A DNA stretch of 17,086 bases from Bacillota bacterium (GTDB lineage: Bacteria; Bacillota; Bacilli; Alicyclobacillales; SLC66), in NCBI GenBank assembly GCA_021846145.1, contig JAJZCJ010000036.1:1-17086 (forward strand), given 5' to 3'. The notes below the pieces were generated by a model. It searched no databases, was not told the origin of the DNA, and saw only the letters and a program-made list of their open reading frames with translations. The position numbers and the translations under genes were made by a program. Of this stretch, positions 1 through 7,309 are shown piece after piece. Each line of letters opens with the position of its first letter. Position 1 is the stretch's first letter.

Positions 1-1
1 G

Positions 2-1321
2 TTTGTGGTGATTGGCGCTGGCTGGTCGGGGTTAGCTGCAGCGCTTAGGTTGTCAGAACTTGTGCAAGGGACGGATTCTGTTATTTTGCTCGAACGCAAG
101 CACTACGCGGGGGGACGGGCTTTCTCTTTTCGCGACGCTGTGACGGGTCGCACGTTGGATAACGGTCAGCATGTGTTGCTTGGTTGTTGCGATGAGGTCA
201 AAGGGTTTCTGAGCAAAATTGGCATGGAAGAAGCGGTAGAGTTTCAACCGTTATTAAAGATTCCGGTGGTCTATGAAGGACACTGGTCCAATCTGACCAG
301 TGTGCGTTTGCCTGGGTCGCTTCACCTGTTACCTACGCTCATGGGGTATCGGCATTTGACCATCAAGGACCGCGTGCGTGCACTCGCGATGGCAGGTGCC
401 TTTCGTGTGCCATCCGCTAGGTTGGATGATGTGTCCTATGCAGACTGGCTAACCAGCCATGGTCAGAGTGAACAAAGCATACAGCGGCTGTGGGATCTAG
501 TCGGTGTGTCGGTGTTGAACACGAGAGCACAGGAGGCAAGTGCCAAACAAGCGGTCAATGCGTTTCGGACGGGTGTGGTGAACGGTTGGCGTGCTGCCCG
601 TATGGGCAACTTCCGTGTGCCACTTGGCACGATTGGCGCACGCGCGCTCGCGGTGCTACGGGAGCGGAGCGTGTCGGTACAGTTGGGCGCTCCGGTATCT
701 AGGCTATTGATTACGGATCAACGAGTCACCGGTGTGATGCACCAAGATGGCACGCGTATTAAAGCGGATGTGGTGGTTTGCGCACTGCCACCTGATGCTT
801 TGTTGAAAATAATGCCCGATGAGGCGCGGACAATGGGTTATTTTAGTGAGCTTGAGCAGTTGGCATGGAGCCCGATTGTAAATGTGTATCTGCTCTATGA
901 TCGACCGCTGCTAGATGGGGAGATGGCGGCCTTCGCAGAAGGGATCGCGCAGTTTGTATTCAACCGTGGCCGCTTGCTTGCAGATGCGGAACTGGATGGG
1001 CGGCTTTTGGTTGTCTCCGTCAGCGCGGCGAATGCATTGCGAGCTTGGTCGGCGGATCAACTGGTGCAGGCTGTCGATGTAGAATTGCGTCGGAATTTTT
1101 TGCGCTCCAAACATGCGCAAGTGCTCGCTGCAAGGACGGTTTGGCAGCCTCAGGCGACGTTGTTGCAAGCGGTGGGGACAGGTCGGTTGCGACGAGGGAG
1201 CAAAACGCCCATTGCGGGACTGTGGCTGGCGGGGGACTGGACGGATACTGGTTGGCCAGCTAGTTTGGAGGGAGCGGTGCGCAGCGGATTGACGGCGGCA
1301 GCACAGGCGTTCAACGGCTGA
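2..1321 (+). CDS. hpnE: Squalene-associated FAD-dependent desaturase HpnE (hydroxysqualene dehydroxylase), 5' end outside the window
   Basis: The reading frame is open from the first complete codon at base 2 to TGA at 1319-1321. The protein opens with a dinucleotide-binding Rossmann motif (VVIGAGWSGLAAAL, GxGxxG) and an acidic residue at the end of the second strand (LLERK), as in amine-oxidase/phytoene-desaturase flavoproteins. The C-terminus has the second FAD-contact motif (LWLAGDWTDTGWPASLEGAV), which is characteristic of HpnE. Known family members reduce hydroxysqualene to squalene after HpnC and HpnD, supplying hopanoid synthesis; they are cytosolic or membrane-associated. The length of about 440 residues is normal. 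The GTG at base 5 would start almost inside the first beta strand, so the true start probably lies just upstream of the window. Only 6 bp separate its stop from the convergent HEPN gene, and I see no terminator hairpin between them. Confidence 0.9.
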   Translation, partial: FVVIGAGWSGLAAALRLSELVQGTDSVILLERKHYAGGRAFSFRDAVTGRTLDNGQHVLLGCCDEVKGFLSKIGMEEAVEFQPLLKIPVVYEGHWSNLTSVRLPGSLHLLPTLMGYRHLTIKDRVRALAMAGAFRVPSARLDDVSYADWLTSHGQSEQSIQRLWDLVGVSVLNTRAQEASAKQAVNAFRTGVVNGWRAARMGNFRVPLGTIGARALAVLRERSVSVQLGAPVSRLLITDQRVTGVMHQDGTRIKADVVVCALPPDALLKIMPDEARTMGYFSELEQLAWSPIVNVYLLYDRPLLDGEMAAFAEGIAQFVFNRGRLLADAELDGRLLVVSVSAANALRAWSADQLVQAVDVELRRNFLRSKHAQVLAARTVWQPQATLLQAVGTGRLRRGSKTPIAGLWLAGDWTDTGWPASLEGAVRSGLTAAAQAFNG

Positions 1322-1327
1322 CGTGCT

Positions 1328-1729
1328 TCATTCCGCTTTGCTCTTTTCTTTAATTCTTTTTAGCCATTCAGCCAAGAGTAATGAGTGTTGATCTAACCGA
1401 TTGTAAATTTGCAATGCTAGATCACGATCGTACGTATGGCTTGTCAGATTGCGATCATCCGCCATTTCCAGTGCGTGGTGGGCCTCCATATCGTCAAAGA
1501 TTCCCGCTTGTCGGCAGGATCGGATGACACTTTTGTGTGAATTGTCATCAATACCTTCCACTTCACGCAAAAAATGGCGTCCTGTTTTCCATATCGCCTC
1601 AAAAGTAAATTCGAAGCGCTGGATGGCCGCATCCCGTTCGATCTCACTTGGTTCTGGTATGGAGATCACTGCCTGCAATGAGGACAATGCCTGCTCCGCC
1701 CTTTCGATGGCCTGCGTCAGCCTTGCCAT
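1328..1729 (-). CDS. HEPN-domain protein, HepT/HI0074-like toxin of an MNT-HEPN module
   Basis: This 133-residue protein has the sequence signature of the HI0074 'nucleotidyltransferase substrate-binding' family: an RFEFTFEAIWKTG helix (residues 38-50), a central RQAGIFDDM segment, and the RNLTSHTY motif at 93-100. The last fits the HepT RX4HXY motif, with R93 and H98 as the presumed RNase residues and Y100 as the tyrosine that MNT partners AMPylate in studied systems. The ATG at 1729 follows an AGGGGA ribosome binding site about 5 nt away and overlaps the stop of the MNT gene by 13 bp (ATGGCAAGGCTGA), so the two genes are translationally linked. By analogy with MntA-HepT, this is the toxin or effector RNase, and the upstream gene is the antitoxin. 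RNase activity is inferred, not shown. Confidence 0.87.
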   Translation of the reverse strand: MARLTQAIERAEQALSSLQAVISIPEPSEIERDAAIQRFEFTFEAIWKTGRHFLREVEGIDDNSHKSVIRSCRQAGIFDDMEAHHALEMADDRNLTSHTYDRDLALQIYNRLDQHSLLLAEWLKRIKEKSKAE

Positions 1730-2046
1730 AAAATCCCCTGCCTTTGTACCGCTTCTCTTAACTTTTCATTCACTTGCCGCAAATCAACGATGTCCACATG
1801 ATAGGGGATGGTGGATTCCTCCAACTGATCCCTAACCAGTGCGAGTACATATGGAGCTAACGGTTGCGTGGTCGCGATGGCAATGTCGATATCCGATGAG
1901 GGAGCTGATTTATTTTGCGCAAAAGAGCCAAACAAGTACATCTGAAAATCATTCGTCTGTAAGACGTTTTTTACGATGGCATGAATCATTGTCAAGTAGC
2001 TCTGTATAGAAGTGTTGTGATGCGAGCGGTTTGTTTTCGTCGTCAT
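1717..2046 (-). CDS. MNT-type minimal nucleotidyltransferase, MntA-like antitoxin
   Basis: From the chosen start the protein has 109 residues. It carries the GSX10DXD motif of DNA polymerase beta-type nucleotidyltransferases (G40-S41, D52-I-D54) and a third acidic residue in the HVDIVDL strand (D85). This is the complete catalytic set of MntA-type enzymes, which add AMP to a HEPN partner and so neutralise it. The ATG at 2046 is preceded by GAGGTG with a spacer of about 7 nt, a good ribosome binding site. A longer frame reaching 2094 has no better signal, and the internal ATG at 1989 has no Shine-Dalgarno sequence. The gene ends inside the HEPN start (13-bp overlap). Unusually, its first 98 bp lie within the 3' end of the ATP-grasp gene in another frame. 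Confidence 0.87.
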   Translation of the reverse strand: MTTKTNRSHHNTSIQSYLTMIHAIVKNVLQTNDFQMYLFGSFAQNKSAPSSDIDIAIATTQPLAPYVLALVRDQLEESTIPYHVDIVDLRQVNEKLREAVQRQGILWQG

Positions 2047-3535
2047 ATCGCTCACCTCGTTCCTCGATAATGTGTGCAACGGCCTGAAACACACGATCCA
2101 CAGCCGGGCGGCGGTAGTCTTGTGTCGCGCCTGATTCTGGCGGGATCACCACCATCGTAGCATTTGCTTCAAATAATAGCACGTCTCCATTAGCGTTTAC
2201 ACTAAAATCAATGCCTGCATAATCTAAACCAAGCTCAGCTTGAATTCGTGCGAGCGCCCCCATCGCGCGTGCCCCGATCACCTGTTGCATATTGTTGAGA
2301 AATTCAGCCTCTTGCGCACGGTATGCAGGCTGATTAGCCATCTCCGCGGTGAAATAATGTACTTTCCAATTAGTGGATATCGCAAGGTGCAATGGATACA
2401 GTTGTCCATCAATCATCATGACGCGGTATTTGCGTACATTGCCATCGGTGTCACGCGCATCAAGGTATTCAATCACCAATAATTCAGCACCGGGAAGATC
2501 AGCTAAAGCCGCGGTGAATTCAGTGCTATTTTTTACTAACAAAAAATGGCGGCCTGTATGAAATCCAGGGGATCGCAGCAAAAATGGGAATGTAAACTCA
2601 TGCTGGGTCAAGATAGATAGTGCGTCAGGAGCTTCTAGTGTAGCGCGGGAAAAAAGCACGGTCTGCGGTACCACGATACCCGGCAGTTGGCGAAAACGCT
2701 GTGTAATTTCTGCGCGCGTGGTGTGTAGTACGGCAGTGGGAGAATTGATGACGGGTGCCACGGTGTGAGTCAGCAGGGCGTTTGCGGCAATCAGCGCCGG
2801 AGTGGCGAGGTCGGCATCGCTAATCGCGTTAAAGACAAGTTGATGGACTGGCAACTTCATGGTGGGCGTCCAGAATTCAGCCACCACCACGTATTGTTGC
2901 AAATGGTGATCGTCTAGTAACCAGCGGGTCGGTGTATTGCCACCGACGGCGGAAACAAGCAACAAGATGGGAAGCGACGTATCGTGTCCGTAATACGGCA
3001 GGCTGATAATGGCATGATCTTGGAAGCCTTTTTGGCGATGGTCGATCGCGCCTTGCTCATCGCCAAGTTCCATTAGTACATAGGAGAGCCCCTGGTGCGC
3101 CTGCACATGGTTCGGATCTAGCTGCAGCGCTGTTTCATAATGTCTGCGAGCCGACAACCATTCATAATTTTCCATCAATAAATTCGCCAAGTTTACGTGT
3201 CCCATGGGATCATTAGGATGGGTGGCAATGGCTTGTGTATAGGCCGTCTGCGCGGCGGTGCGATACCCCGTACGATAGAGTAAGGTGCCTAAATTATTGA
3301 GCGCGCCCAAGTGAGCGGGGTCTTTCATTAACAAGTTGATGTAAGCCGTCTTTGCCTCCGTGGTGCGTCCACTTTCCGCATACAGGCAGGCTCGTTCGAA
3401 GTGCAGTGAAATGTTTTCGGGATCGGCAATCAACTGTTCGTCCAAACGTCGGATGGCAGCCTCCTGCAAAAGCGGTGGCTGCCAGTGGTCTTGCTGCGTT
3501 GCTTTTCCTGAATCGTTGCCTTCATTATGGCTCAT
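1949..3535 (-). CDS. TPR repeat protein fused to an ATP-grasp-like domain
   Basis: The protein has 528 residues. The first part (about residues 40-175) holds about four tetratricopeptide repeats, visible as recurring NLGTLLYRTGYRTAA, NLANLLMENYEWLSA and GLSYVLMELGDEQGA units. The second half (about 260-490) resembles ATP-grasp ligases: a glycine-containing loop after a basic strand (LLRSPGFHTGRHF), an acidic strand (VIEYLD), KYRVMMIDG, and the metal-binding end GIDFSVNANGDVLLFEANATM-like segment with its FEAN residues. ATP-grasp enzymes join a carboxylate to an amine or thiol through an acyl-phosphate; the substrate here is unknown. The ATG at 3535 overlaps the stop of the upstream secreted-protein gene as ATGA and has no strong ribosome binding site of its own, so translation is probably coupled. 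The last 32 residues lie exactly over the start of the MNT gene and look like a non-homologous tail. Confidence 0.8.
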   Translation of the reverse strand: MSHNEGNDSGKATQQDHWQPPLLQEAAIRRLDEQLIADPENISLHFERACLYAESGRTTEAKTAYINLLMKDPAHLGALNNLGTLLYRTGYRTAAQTAYTQAIATHPNDPMGHVNLANLLMENYEWLSARRHYETALQLDPNHVQAHQGLSYVLMELGDEQGAIDHRQKGFQDHAIISLPYYGHDTSLPILLLVSAVGGNTPTRWLLDDHHLQQYVVVAEFWTPTMKLPVHQLVFNAISDADLATPALIAANALLTHTVAPVINSPTAVLHTTRAEITQRFRQLPGIVVPQTVLFSRATLEAPDALSILTQHEFTFPFLLRSPGFHTGRHFLLVKNSTEFTAALADLPGAELLVIEYLDARDTDGNVRKYRVMMIDGQLYPLHLAISTNWKVHYFTAEMANQPAYRAQEAEFLNNMQQVIGARAMGALARIQAELGLDYAGIDFSVNANGDVLLFEANATMVVIPPESGATQDYRRPAVDRVFQAVAHIIEERGERYDDENKPLASQHFYTELLDNDSCHRKKRLTDE

Positions 3536-3957
3536 GTGGGCGATTTGGCCTTGTGTTTGCTGGTGATCATTTTGGTAATCGTGCTGTCATAGCGTTTTAT
3601 CATTTGTTGTTCTTGGGTGGCCGTGATTTTTTTACTGGTGACGAGTTTGTTGAGCTGTGCTTGATCAGCTTTTTCCATCGCAGCAATTAGTGATTTTTCG
3701 GAAATCCCCTTTTTTTGTGCAATTTGCAAAATACTATCCCCATTTTTTAAGTCAGTTTGAAGTGTGGTTTTACTGATTTTTAGAATCGTTGGTAAGGATC
3801 CCATCATTCCATGTCCCACCCCATTTCCAAATCCATGATGTGGAAATGTCGGTGGTGTGGTGTGAGTGGGTTTTGTCGCCGCAAATGCACTGGCAGTACC
3901 CATTATACCGATTAAGCTCAGTGCAGCCAAGCTGATTGAAATTGTCTTTGCTCTCAT
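3532..3957 (-). CDS. Small secreted protein with His/Gly/Met-rich linker, function unknown
   Basis: The start at 3957 is chosen because AAGGAG lies about 9 nt upstream. It gives a 141-residue protein opening with a textbook signal peptide (MRAKTISISLAALSLIG, cleavage likely after ASAFA). An upstream in-frame ATG at 3996 has no such site. After a Thr/Pro segment comes a short His/Gly/Met-rich stretch (HHGFGNGVGHGMMG). A helical region follows, reading ISKTTLQTDLKNGDSILQIAQKKGISEKSLI, a pattern common in small exported Firmicute proteins (DUF2680-like or LysM-like; the exact family cannot be fixed by eye). The C-terminus is Lys-rich. Its stop overlaps the start of the ATP-grasp gene (ATGA), making it the first gene of a four-gene unit. 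The His/Met stretch could bind metal, but that is a guess. Confidence 0.75.
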   Translation of the reverse strand: MRAKTISISLAALSLIGIMGTASAFAATKPTHTTPPTFPHHGFGNGVGHGMMGSLPTILKISKTTLQTDLKNGDSILQIAQKKGISEKSLIAAMEKADQAQLNKLVTSKKITATQEQQMIKRYDSTITKMITSKHKAKSPT

Positions 3958-4002
3958 CAAATGTGGCTCCTTTTTGGAGATGAATTTTGTGGACAATCCA
4001 AA

Positions 4003-4092
4003 TGTACGAAACGTCGCTTGAATTTTCCTTGATGGACGTACAGCAAAATATCACGTGATTCTCATGATCATCCTCTACAATCGTTTCGTACA
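4003..4092. promoter_or_regulatory. Divergent control region with an 11-bp inverted repeat pair and palindromes
   Basis: The 185 bp between the secreted-protein gene and asnB contain TGTACGAAACG (4003-4013) and its exact reverse complement CGTTTCGTACA (4082-4092). Between them lie two perfect palindromes, ATCACGTGAT (4050-4059) and ATGATCAT (4064-4071). This arrangement suggests paired operator sites for a regulator of the divergent genes. I could not place convincing -35/-10 hexamers for either gene. The regulator is unknown. Confidence 0.45.
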
Positions 4093-4127
4093 CAGATATT
4101 TGCTGAAAAGCAGATAGGATGACAGAA

Positions 4128-4142
4128 AGGTAGATTCTACCT
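4128..4142 (+). promoter_or_regulatory. Short hairpin over the asnB ribosome binding site
   Basis: AGGTAGATTCTACCT is an inverted repeat ending immediately before the asnB ATG. As RNA it can form a 6-bp stem with a 3-nt loop that would include the AGG of the only visible Shine-Dalgarno sequence (GAAAGG). It could damp translation initiation. The effect is inferred from sequence alone. Confidence 0.35.
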
Positions 4143-6128
4143 ATGTGCGGAATTGCGGCGATTGTTTCTGCTGTAAGTATGGCATCAAGAGGACGAAGCG
4201 AAGTAGAGAACATGCTTGAACTGATGCATCACCGAGGACCAGATGGTACATATATTTATTCGTCATCGAAAGTGTCGCTGGGAATGACTCGACTGGCTAT
4301 TGTGGGGAAGGAATCAGGGGTGCAGCCGATTTGGAATGAGGCTCATGATCTGGCCGTGGTATGTAACGGGGAAATATACAATCATCAACCATTAAGAAAA
4401 CAGCTTGAACGAAGGGGACATTTTTTTCAAACGGACTCTGATGTCGAAGTGATCGTACATTTATATGAAGAGTATAGTGAGGATTGTGTACTTCAATTGG
4501 AAGGCACGTTTGCATTGGCCATCTGGGATGAGAGGCGTGAGGTGCTGTTTATTGCTCGTGATCGCATAGGTGTGAAACCGCTGTTCTATGCTCACACATC
4601 GATTGGTTTTGCCTTTGCGTCTGAGTTGAGCGCACTTTTATCACTGGTACCCTTACACCTGAATCTCAACACGATGAATAGTTACCATACGCTTCGCTTT
4701 GCACCGGCTCCAGATACGATCATCGAAGGAATACATAAGCTACCGGCTGGGAATCGTGCGACTATACATCACGATGTGATCCGTATTCAGCCCTATTGGA
4801 GTCTAGCTAATGTGATCGCAGATGGGGCGCGCAATCGTTCACAGGCCAGCTATACCAGCTATATAGAAAAAAAATCTACTTTAAACCGCCATATCCGCCA
4901 CGCTGTTGCCGTGCAGCAAGCGCCTGAGGTTCAGTCGGCCACTTTGTTAAGTGGTGGTGTCGATTCAACGTTACTTGTGGGATTGCAAACACAACTGTAC
5001 GGTCAACCGCCGGATACGATCACGGTAAGCTTTGACGCGCCCTCTGAGCGATCAGATCTGTATGTCACAGAATACGATGAAAGAACGTATGCACAGCGCG
5101 TGGCGCGACAATTTGGCTGTCATCACAGGGAAGCACAATTTTCAGCGCAAGAAGTATGGGATGCATTGCCCAACATTATTCGTGATATGGATGAACCGAT
5201 TGCAGACCCGACCGCTATTCCCCTGTGGTTTGCCAGTCGGGTGGCTCACGAAGCGGGGTGTAAGGTGCTTTTTAGTGGCGAGGGAATGGATGAACTGTTT
5301 GCAGGATATGATTTGTATCGTCAAATTTACTGGCTGCGGGCTCTCCAACATATTCCGCAACGTATCCGTCAAATGGCTTTTCATATGGGGAGTGCGTTGG
5401 AGTTGCCAGGTGTGGGGGTGTTGCATCGTTCATTACATCCGATTACGCATTGGTACCAAAGCATTGGCAGTATGTTTACACTATCTGAACTGAATCGATT
5501 ATTAAAGTCTCACTTTGTGCATGTAATTGGAGTGGGGACCGCAGCAGAACAAGCATCTGAATTGCCAATGAGTTCCTTGTGGTCTGCGCTGAAGATGACG
5601 GATCAGATGGATGCACTTGACCACATGTTGTATTTTGATTGCTTGCATTGGCTACCGGAAAATACGCTTGCTAAATCGGACAAGATTTCCATGGCGCATT
5701 CCGTAGAACTGCGGGTGCCTTTTCTAAATGAAACATTGGTAGAGTATGCTATGCAATTGCCGTCTCGTGACAAGATGCGCTTTGGAGTTCCTAAGTATTT
5801 GGTGAAAAAAACATTTGCCGATGTGATTCCGCCCTACGTGATGAAGCGAAAAAAGGTAGGCTTTCCTGTTCCGATTATTGCGTGGATATTTGGAGAATGG
5901 AAATCTGATATTGCGCATTTGTTACTAGATTCCTCTTCCCATACAAGGGCTATTTATCGGCCTGAAGCCATTACCGCATTGCTGAACAGCTCAGGACCCA
6001 CACAACGTCGTGCGTCCCGTCTGCTCTGGGGCCTTGTGACCATGGAGTTATGGATGAATCAGTTTATGACAGGCATTAATAGAGTGTCTTCTATTGATCA
6101 GCAAGTGGTTCCATCGTATGTGGGTTGA
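4143..6128 (+). CDS. asnB: Asparagine synthase (glutamine-hydrolysing)
   Basis: This 661-residue cytosolic enzyme converts aspartate, glutamine and ATP to asparagine, glutamate, AMP and PPi. The N-terminal class II glutaminase domain (about 1-215) starts with MCGIAAIV, so Cys2 becomes the nucleophile after Met removal. It shows HHRGPDG (29-35), R50 and NGEIYNH (75-81). The synthetase domain holds the PP-loop SGGVDS (270-275), the SGEGMDELFAGY segment, SVELRVPFL (about 520) and KRKKVGFPVP (about 568-577). These match the full-length AsnB family, and no catalytic motif is missing. The ATG at 4143 is fixed by the requirement for Cys at position 2. The gene stands alone, diverges from the secreted-protein operon, and ends just before a hairpin terminator. 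An asparagine-synthase-like amidotransferase acting on cell-surface material is a less likely alternative. Confidence 0.93.
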   Translation: MCGIAAIVSAVSMASRGRSEVENMLELMHHRGPDGTYIYSSSKVSLGMTRLAIVGKESGVQPIWNEAHDLAVVCNGEIYNHQPLRKQLERRGHFFQTDSDVEVIVHLYEEYSEDCVLQLEGTFALAIWDERREVLFIARDRIGVKPLFYAHTSIGFAFASELSALLSLVPLHLNLNTMNSYHTLRFAPAPDTIIEGIHKLPAGNRATIHHDVIRIQPYWSLANVIADGARNRSQASYTSYIEKKSTLNRHIRHAVAVQQAPEVQSATLLSGGVDSTLLVGLQTQLYGQPPDTITVSFDAPSERSDLYVTEYDERTYAQRVARQFGCHHREAQFSAQEVWDALPNIIRDMDEPIADPTAIPLWFASRVAHEAGCKVLFSGEGMDELFAGYDLYRQIYWLRALQHIPQRIRQMAFHMGSALELPGVGVLHRSLHPITHWYQSIGSMFTLSELNRLLKSHFVHVIGVGTAAEQASELPMSSLWSALKMTDQMDALDHMLYFDCLHWLPENTLAKSDKISMAHSVELRVPFLNETLVEYAMQLPSRDKMRFGVPKYLVKKTFADVIPPYVMKRKKVGFPVPIIAWIFGEWKSDIAHLLLDSSSHTRAIYRPEAITALLNSSGPTQRRASRLLWGLVTMELWMNQFMTGINRVSSIDQQVVPSYVG

Positions 6129-6139
6129 ATATCGAATGA

Positions 6140-6170
6140 ACCGCCTTCTATCCACGTAGAGGCGGTCTTT
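6140..6170 (+). terminator. Hairpin terminator after asnB, possibly bidirectional
   Basis: ACCGCC-T-TCTA pairs with TAGAGGCGGT (10 bp with one bulged T) around a TCCACG loop, 12 nt after the asnB stop and between convergent genes. The following U run is only three bases, so efficiency is uncertain. Confidence 0.6.
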
Positions 6171-6189
6171 GGGTGAATGATGGCCTTGA

Positions 6190-6651
6190 TTATTTTTCCG
6201 CGAGTGCGACGTGCATGGAGAAGTCACCCACTGAGGAACTGAGTCCGACATAAAGCGATTTTGGAGCCGCGACAGAAATGGATTGTGCAGTACCCAAGAG
6301 GATCTGAGGGGGAGCAATATCACACGCATAATTTGCCTTGGACAAATAGCTCAGTGCGTTGCCACTGATGATATTGCTTACTTCTCCCAATGCAGACGTT
6401 ACAAACATATCGAGATCGTTCATCTCCATGCCTGATAGGGATTTGACCATTTCCAGCGCGGTCTGCTTAGGGAAGCTGTAAAGTACCATGCCGGTGACAG
6501 ACCCGACGACGCCGATCAACACATTTGCGTCTTCGCCGGTGATGAAGTCACTGCGCAATTCGATTGTTCCTCTTTCAATGTCCAGACTCATCATTTGCTG
6601 AAATACGTCCTTGGTCGCATGCAAAAAGGGATTCATAAACTCAGCTTTCAT
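6190..6651 (-). CDS. cheX: CheX-like chemotaxis phosphatase
   Basis: The start at 6651 is set by GGAGGAG with a 7-nt spacer and gives 153 residues, the usual CheX length. The helix SALGEVSNIISGNA carries the CheC/CheX/FliY active-site pattern [DS]xxxExxN followed by Pro: S86, E90, N93 and P114/P115 (21-22 residues later). Known members dephosphorylate CheY-P and reset chemotaxis signalling. The start overlaps the stop of the hemerythrin gene as ATGA, so the two are translationally coupled. No other che gene lies in the window, so its response-regulator partner is elsewhere or is not a canonical CheY. CheX-domain proteins not tied to motility also exist, so the exact role is open. Confidence 0.82.
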   Translation of the reverse strand: MKAEFMNPFLHATKDVFQQMMSLDIERGTIELRSDFITGEDANVLIGVVGSVTGMVLYSFPKQTALEMVKSLSGMEMNDLDMFVTSALGEVSNIISGNALSYLSKANYACDIAPPQILLGTAQSISVAAPKSLYVGLSSSVGDFSMHVALAEK

Positions 6652-7064
6652 TGTGATTCTCCTCCATGCCGAACGTATTCCCCGATTTTTTGATCTTCCA
6701 TCGCCACGTGATAGATCAGCCACGTCATCAGTTTGCCGGCAAATTCCTGAGCCACCTCTTCATGGTATTGGCTATCTTCTAGTTTTTGTGCAAGTTTCGC
6801 TACTTCTGCTTTGAAATTTTCATGTACTTGGTGGTGTTTTTCATATTGGTCATAGTGAATTGACTGTTGAAAAGCTTCTTCATCGGAGAAATGTTCTATT
6901 ACATAATTTTGCATAAAATCAGAGGTTTCCTTTACCTTTGCCACTTTTTGTTCCCATTCACCATCACTTTTGATCGCTTGTAAAAAGTCAGATACACGGT
7001 GGAACAATTCTTGATGTTGCGTATCAATGATATCAACACCTACTCGATAACTTTCTTTCCACAT
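6648..7064 (-). CDS. Bacteriohemerythrin
   Basis: This 138-residue protein has the full set of diiron ligands of the hemerythrin family: H17 (DTQHQELF), H58 and E62 (HFSDEE), H77 and H81 (HHQVH), H119 and D124 (YHVAMED). It is a cytosolic single-domain oxygen carrier, oxygen sensor or iron-binding protein. The ATG at 7064 matches the usual family start (MWKESYRVGV) and has a G-rich stretch upstream (TTTGGGGGG) as a possible but atypical ribosome binding site. The in-frame ATG at 7088 lacks one. It is the first gene of a two-gene unit with the CheX-like gene (ATGA overlap), suggesting that oxygen or redox state is linked to chemotaxis-type signalling. I could not place its promoter with confidence in the 245-bp divergent region. 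Confidence 0.9.
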   Translation of the reverse strand: MWKESYRVGVDIIDTQHQELFHRVSDFLQAIKSDGEWEQKVAKVKETSDFMQNYVIEHFSDEEAFQQSIHYDQYEKHHQVHENFKAEVAKLAQKLEDSQYHEEVAQEFAGKLMTWLIYHVAMEDQKIGEYVRHGGESQ

Positions 7065-7220
7065 CACGATACCCCCCAAAATAGACATATTTATTTAATA
7101 ATACTGATCAATTCGTTATTACCATTATAATTCCTGCCATCAAACACTTATTCTAAAAAAACACTGTAATTCACCGCATATTCGTCAATATAATTATTTC
7201 AGGAAGTTGAAATTTTGCCT

Positions 7221-7250
7221 TTGACACCTCACATAATGAGCCGATATGCT
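7221..7250 (+). promoter_or_regulatory. Promoter of the GGDEF gene (7310)
   Basis: TTGACA (7221-7226) and TATGCT (7245-7250) are separated by 18 bp, a sigma-A-type promoter. GCCGATAT (7240-7247) overlaps the -10 and matches the -10 of motility sigma factors (sigma-D/sigma-28), but no TAAA -35 lies at the right distance. The leader after it contains the palindromes TGTATACA (7272-7279) and ATCAATTGAT (7284-7293). Confidence 0.5.
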
Positions 7251-7309
7251 GTATTATTAAAGGTATAACTATGTATACACTGTATCAATTGATGTGATAA
7301 GGAAGAGTT

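Noticed and set aside
1449..1835. Plus-strand open frame of 128 codons opposite the HEPN and MNT genes
   Set aside because: It is antisense to two genes with clear motifs, has no ribosome binding site, and its low-complexity Ser/Arg/Cys composition is that of a shadow frame.
3770..4213. Minus-strand open frame of 147 codons across the divergent region
   Set aside because: It overlaps the start of asnB and the signal-peptide gene in another frame, shows no domain, and lacks a start signal.
7089..7309. Motility-sigma (sigma-D) promoter at GCCGATAT
   Set aside because: The -10 match is perfect, but no TAAA-like -35 lies 14-16 bp upstream. A sigma-A reading (TTGACA-18-TATGCT) explains the site better.
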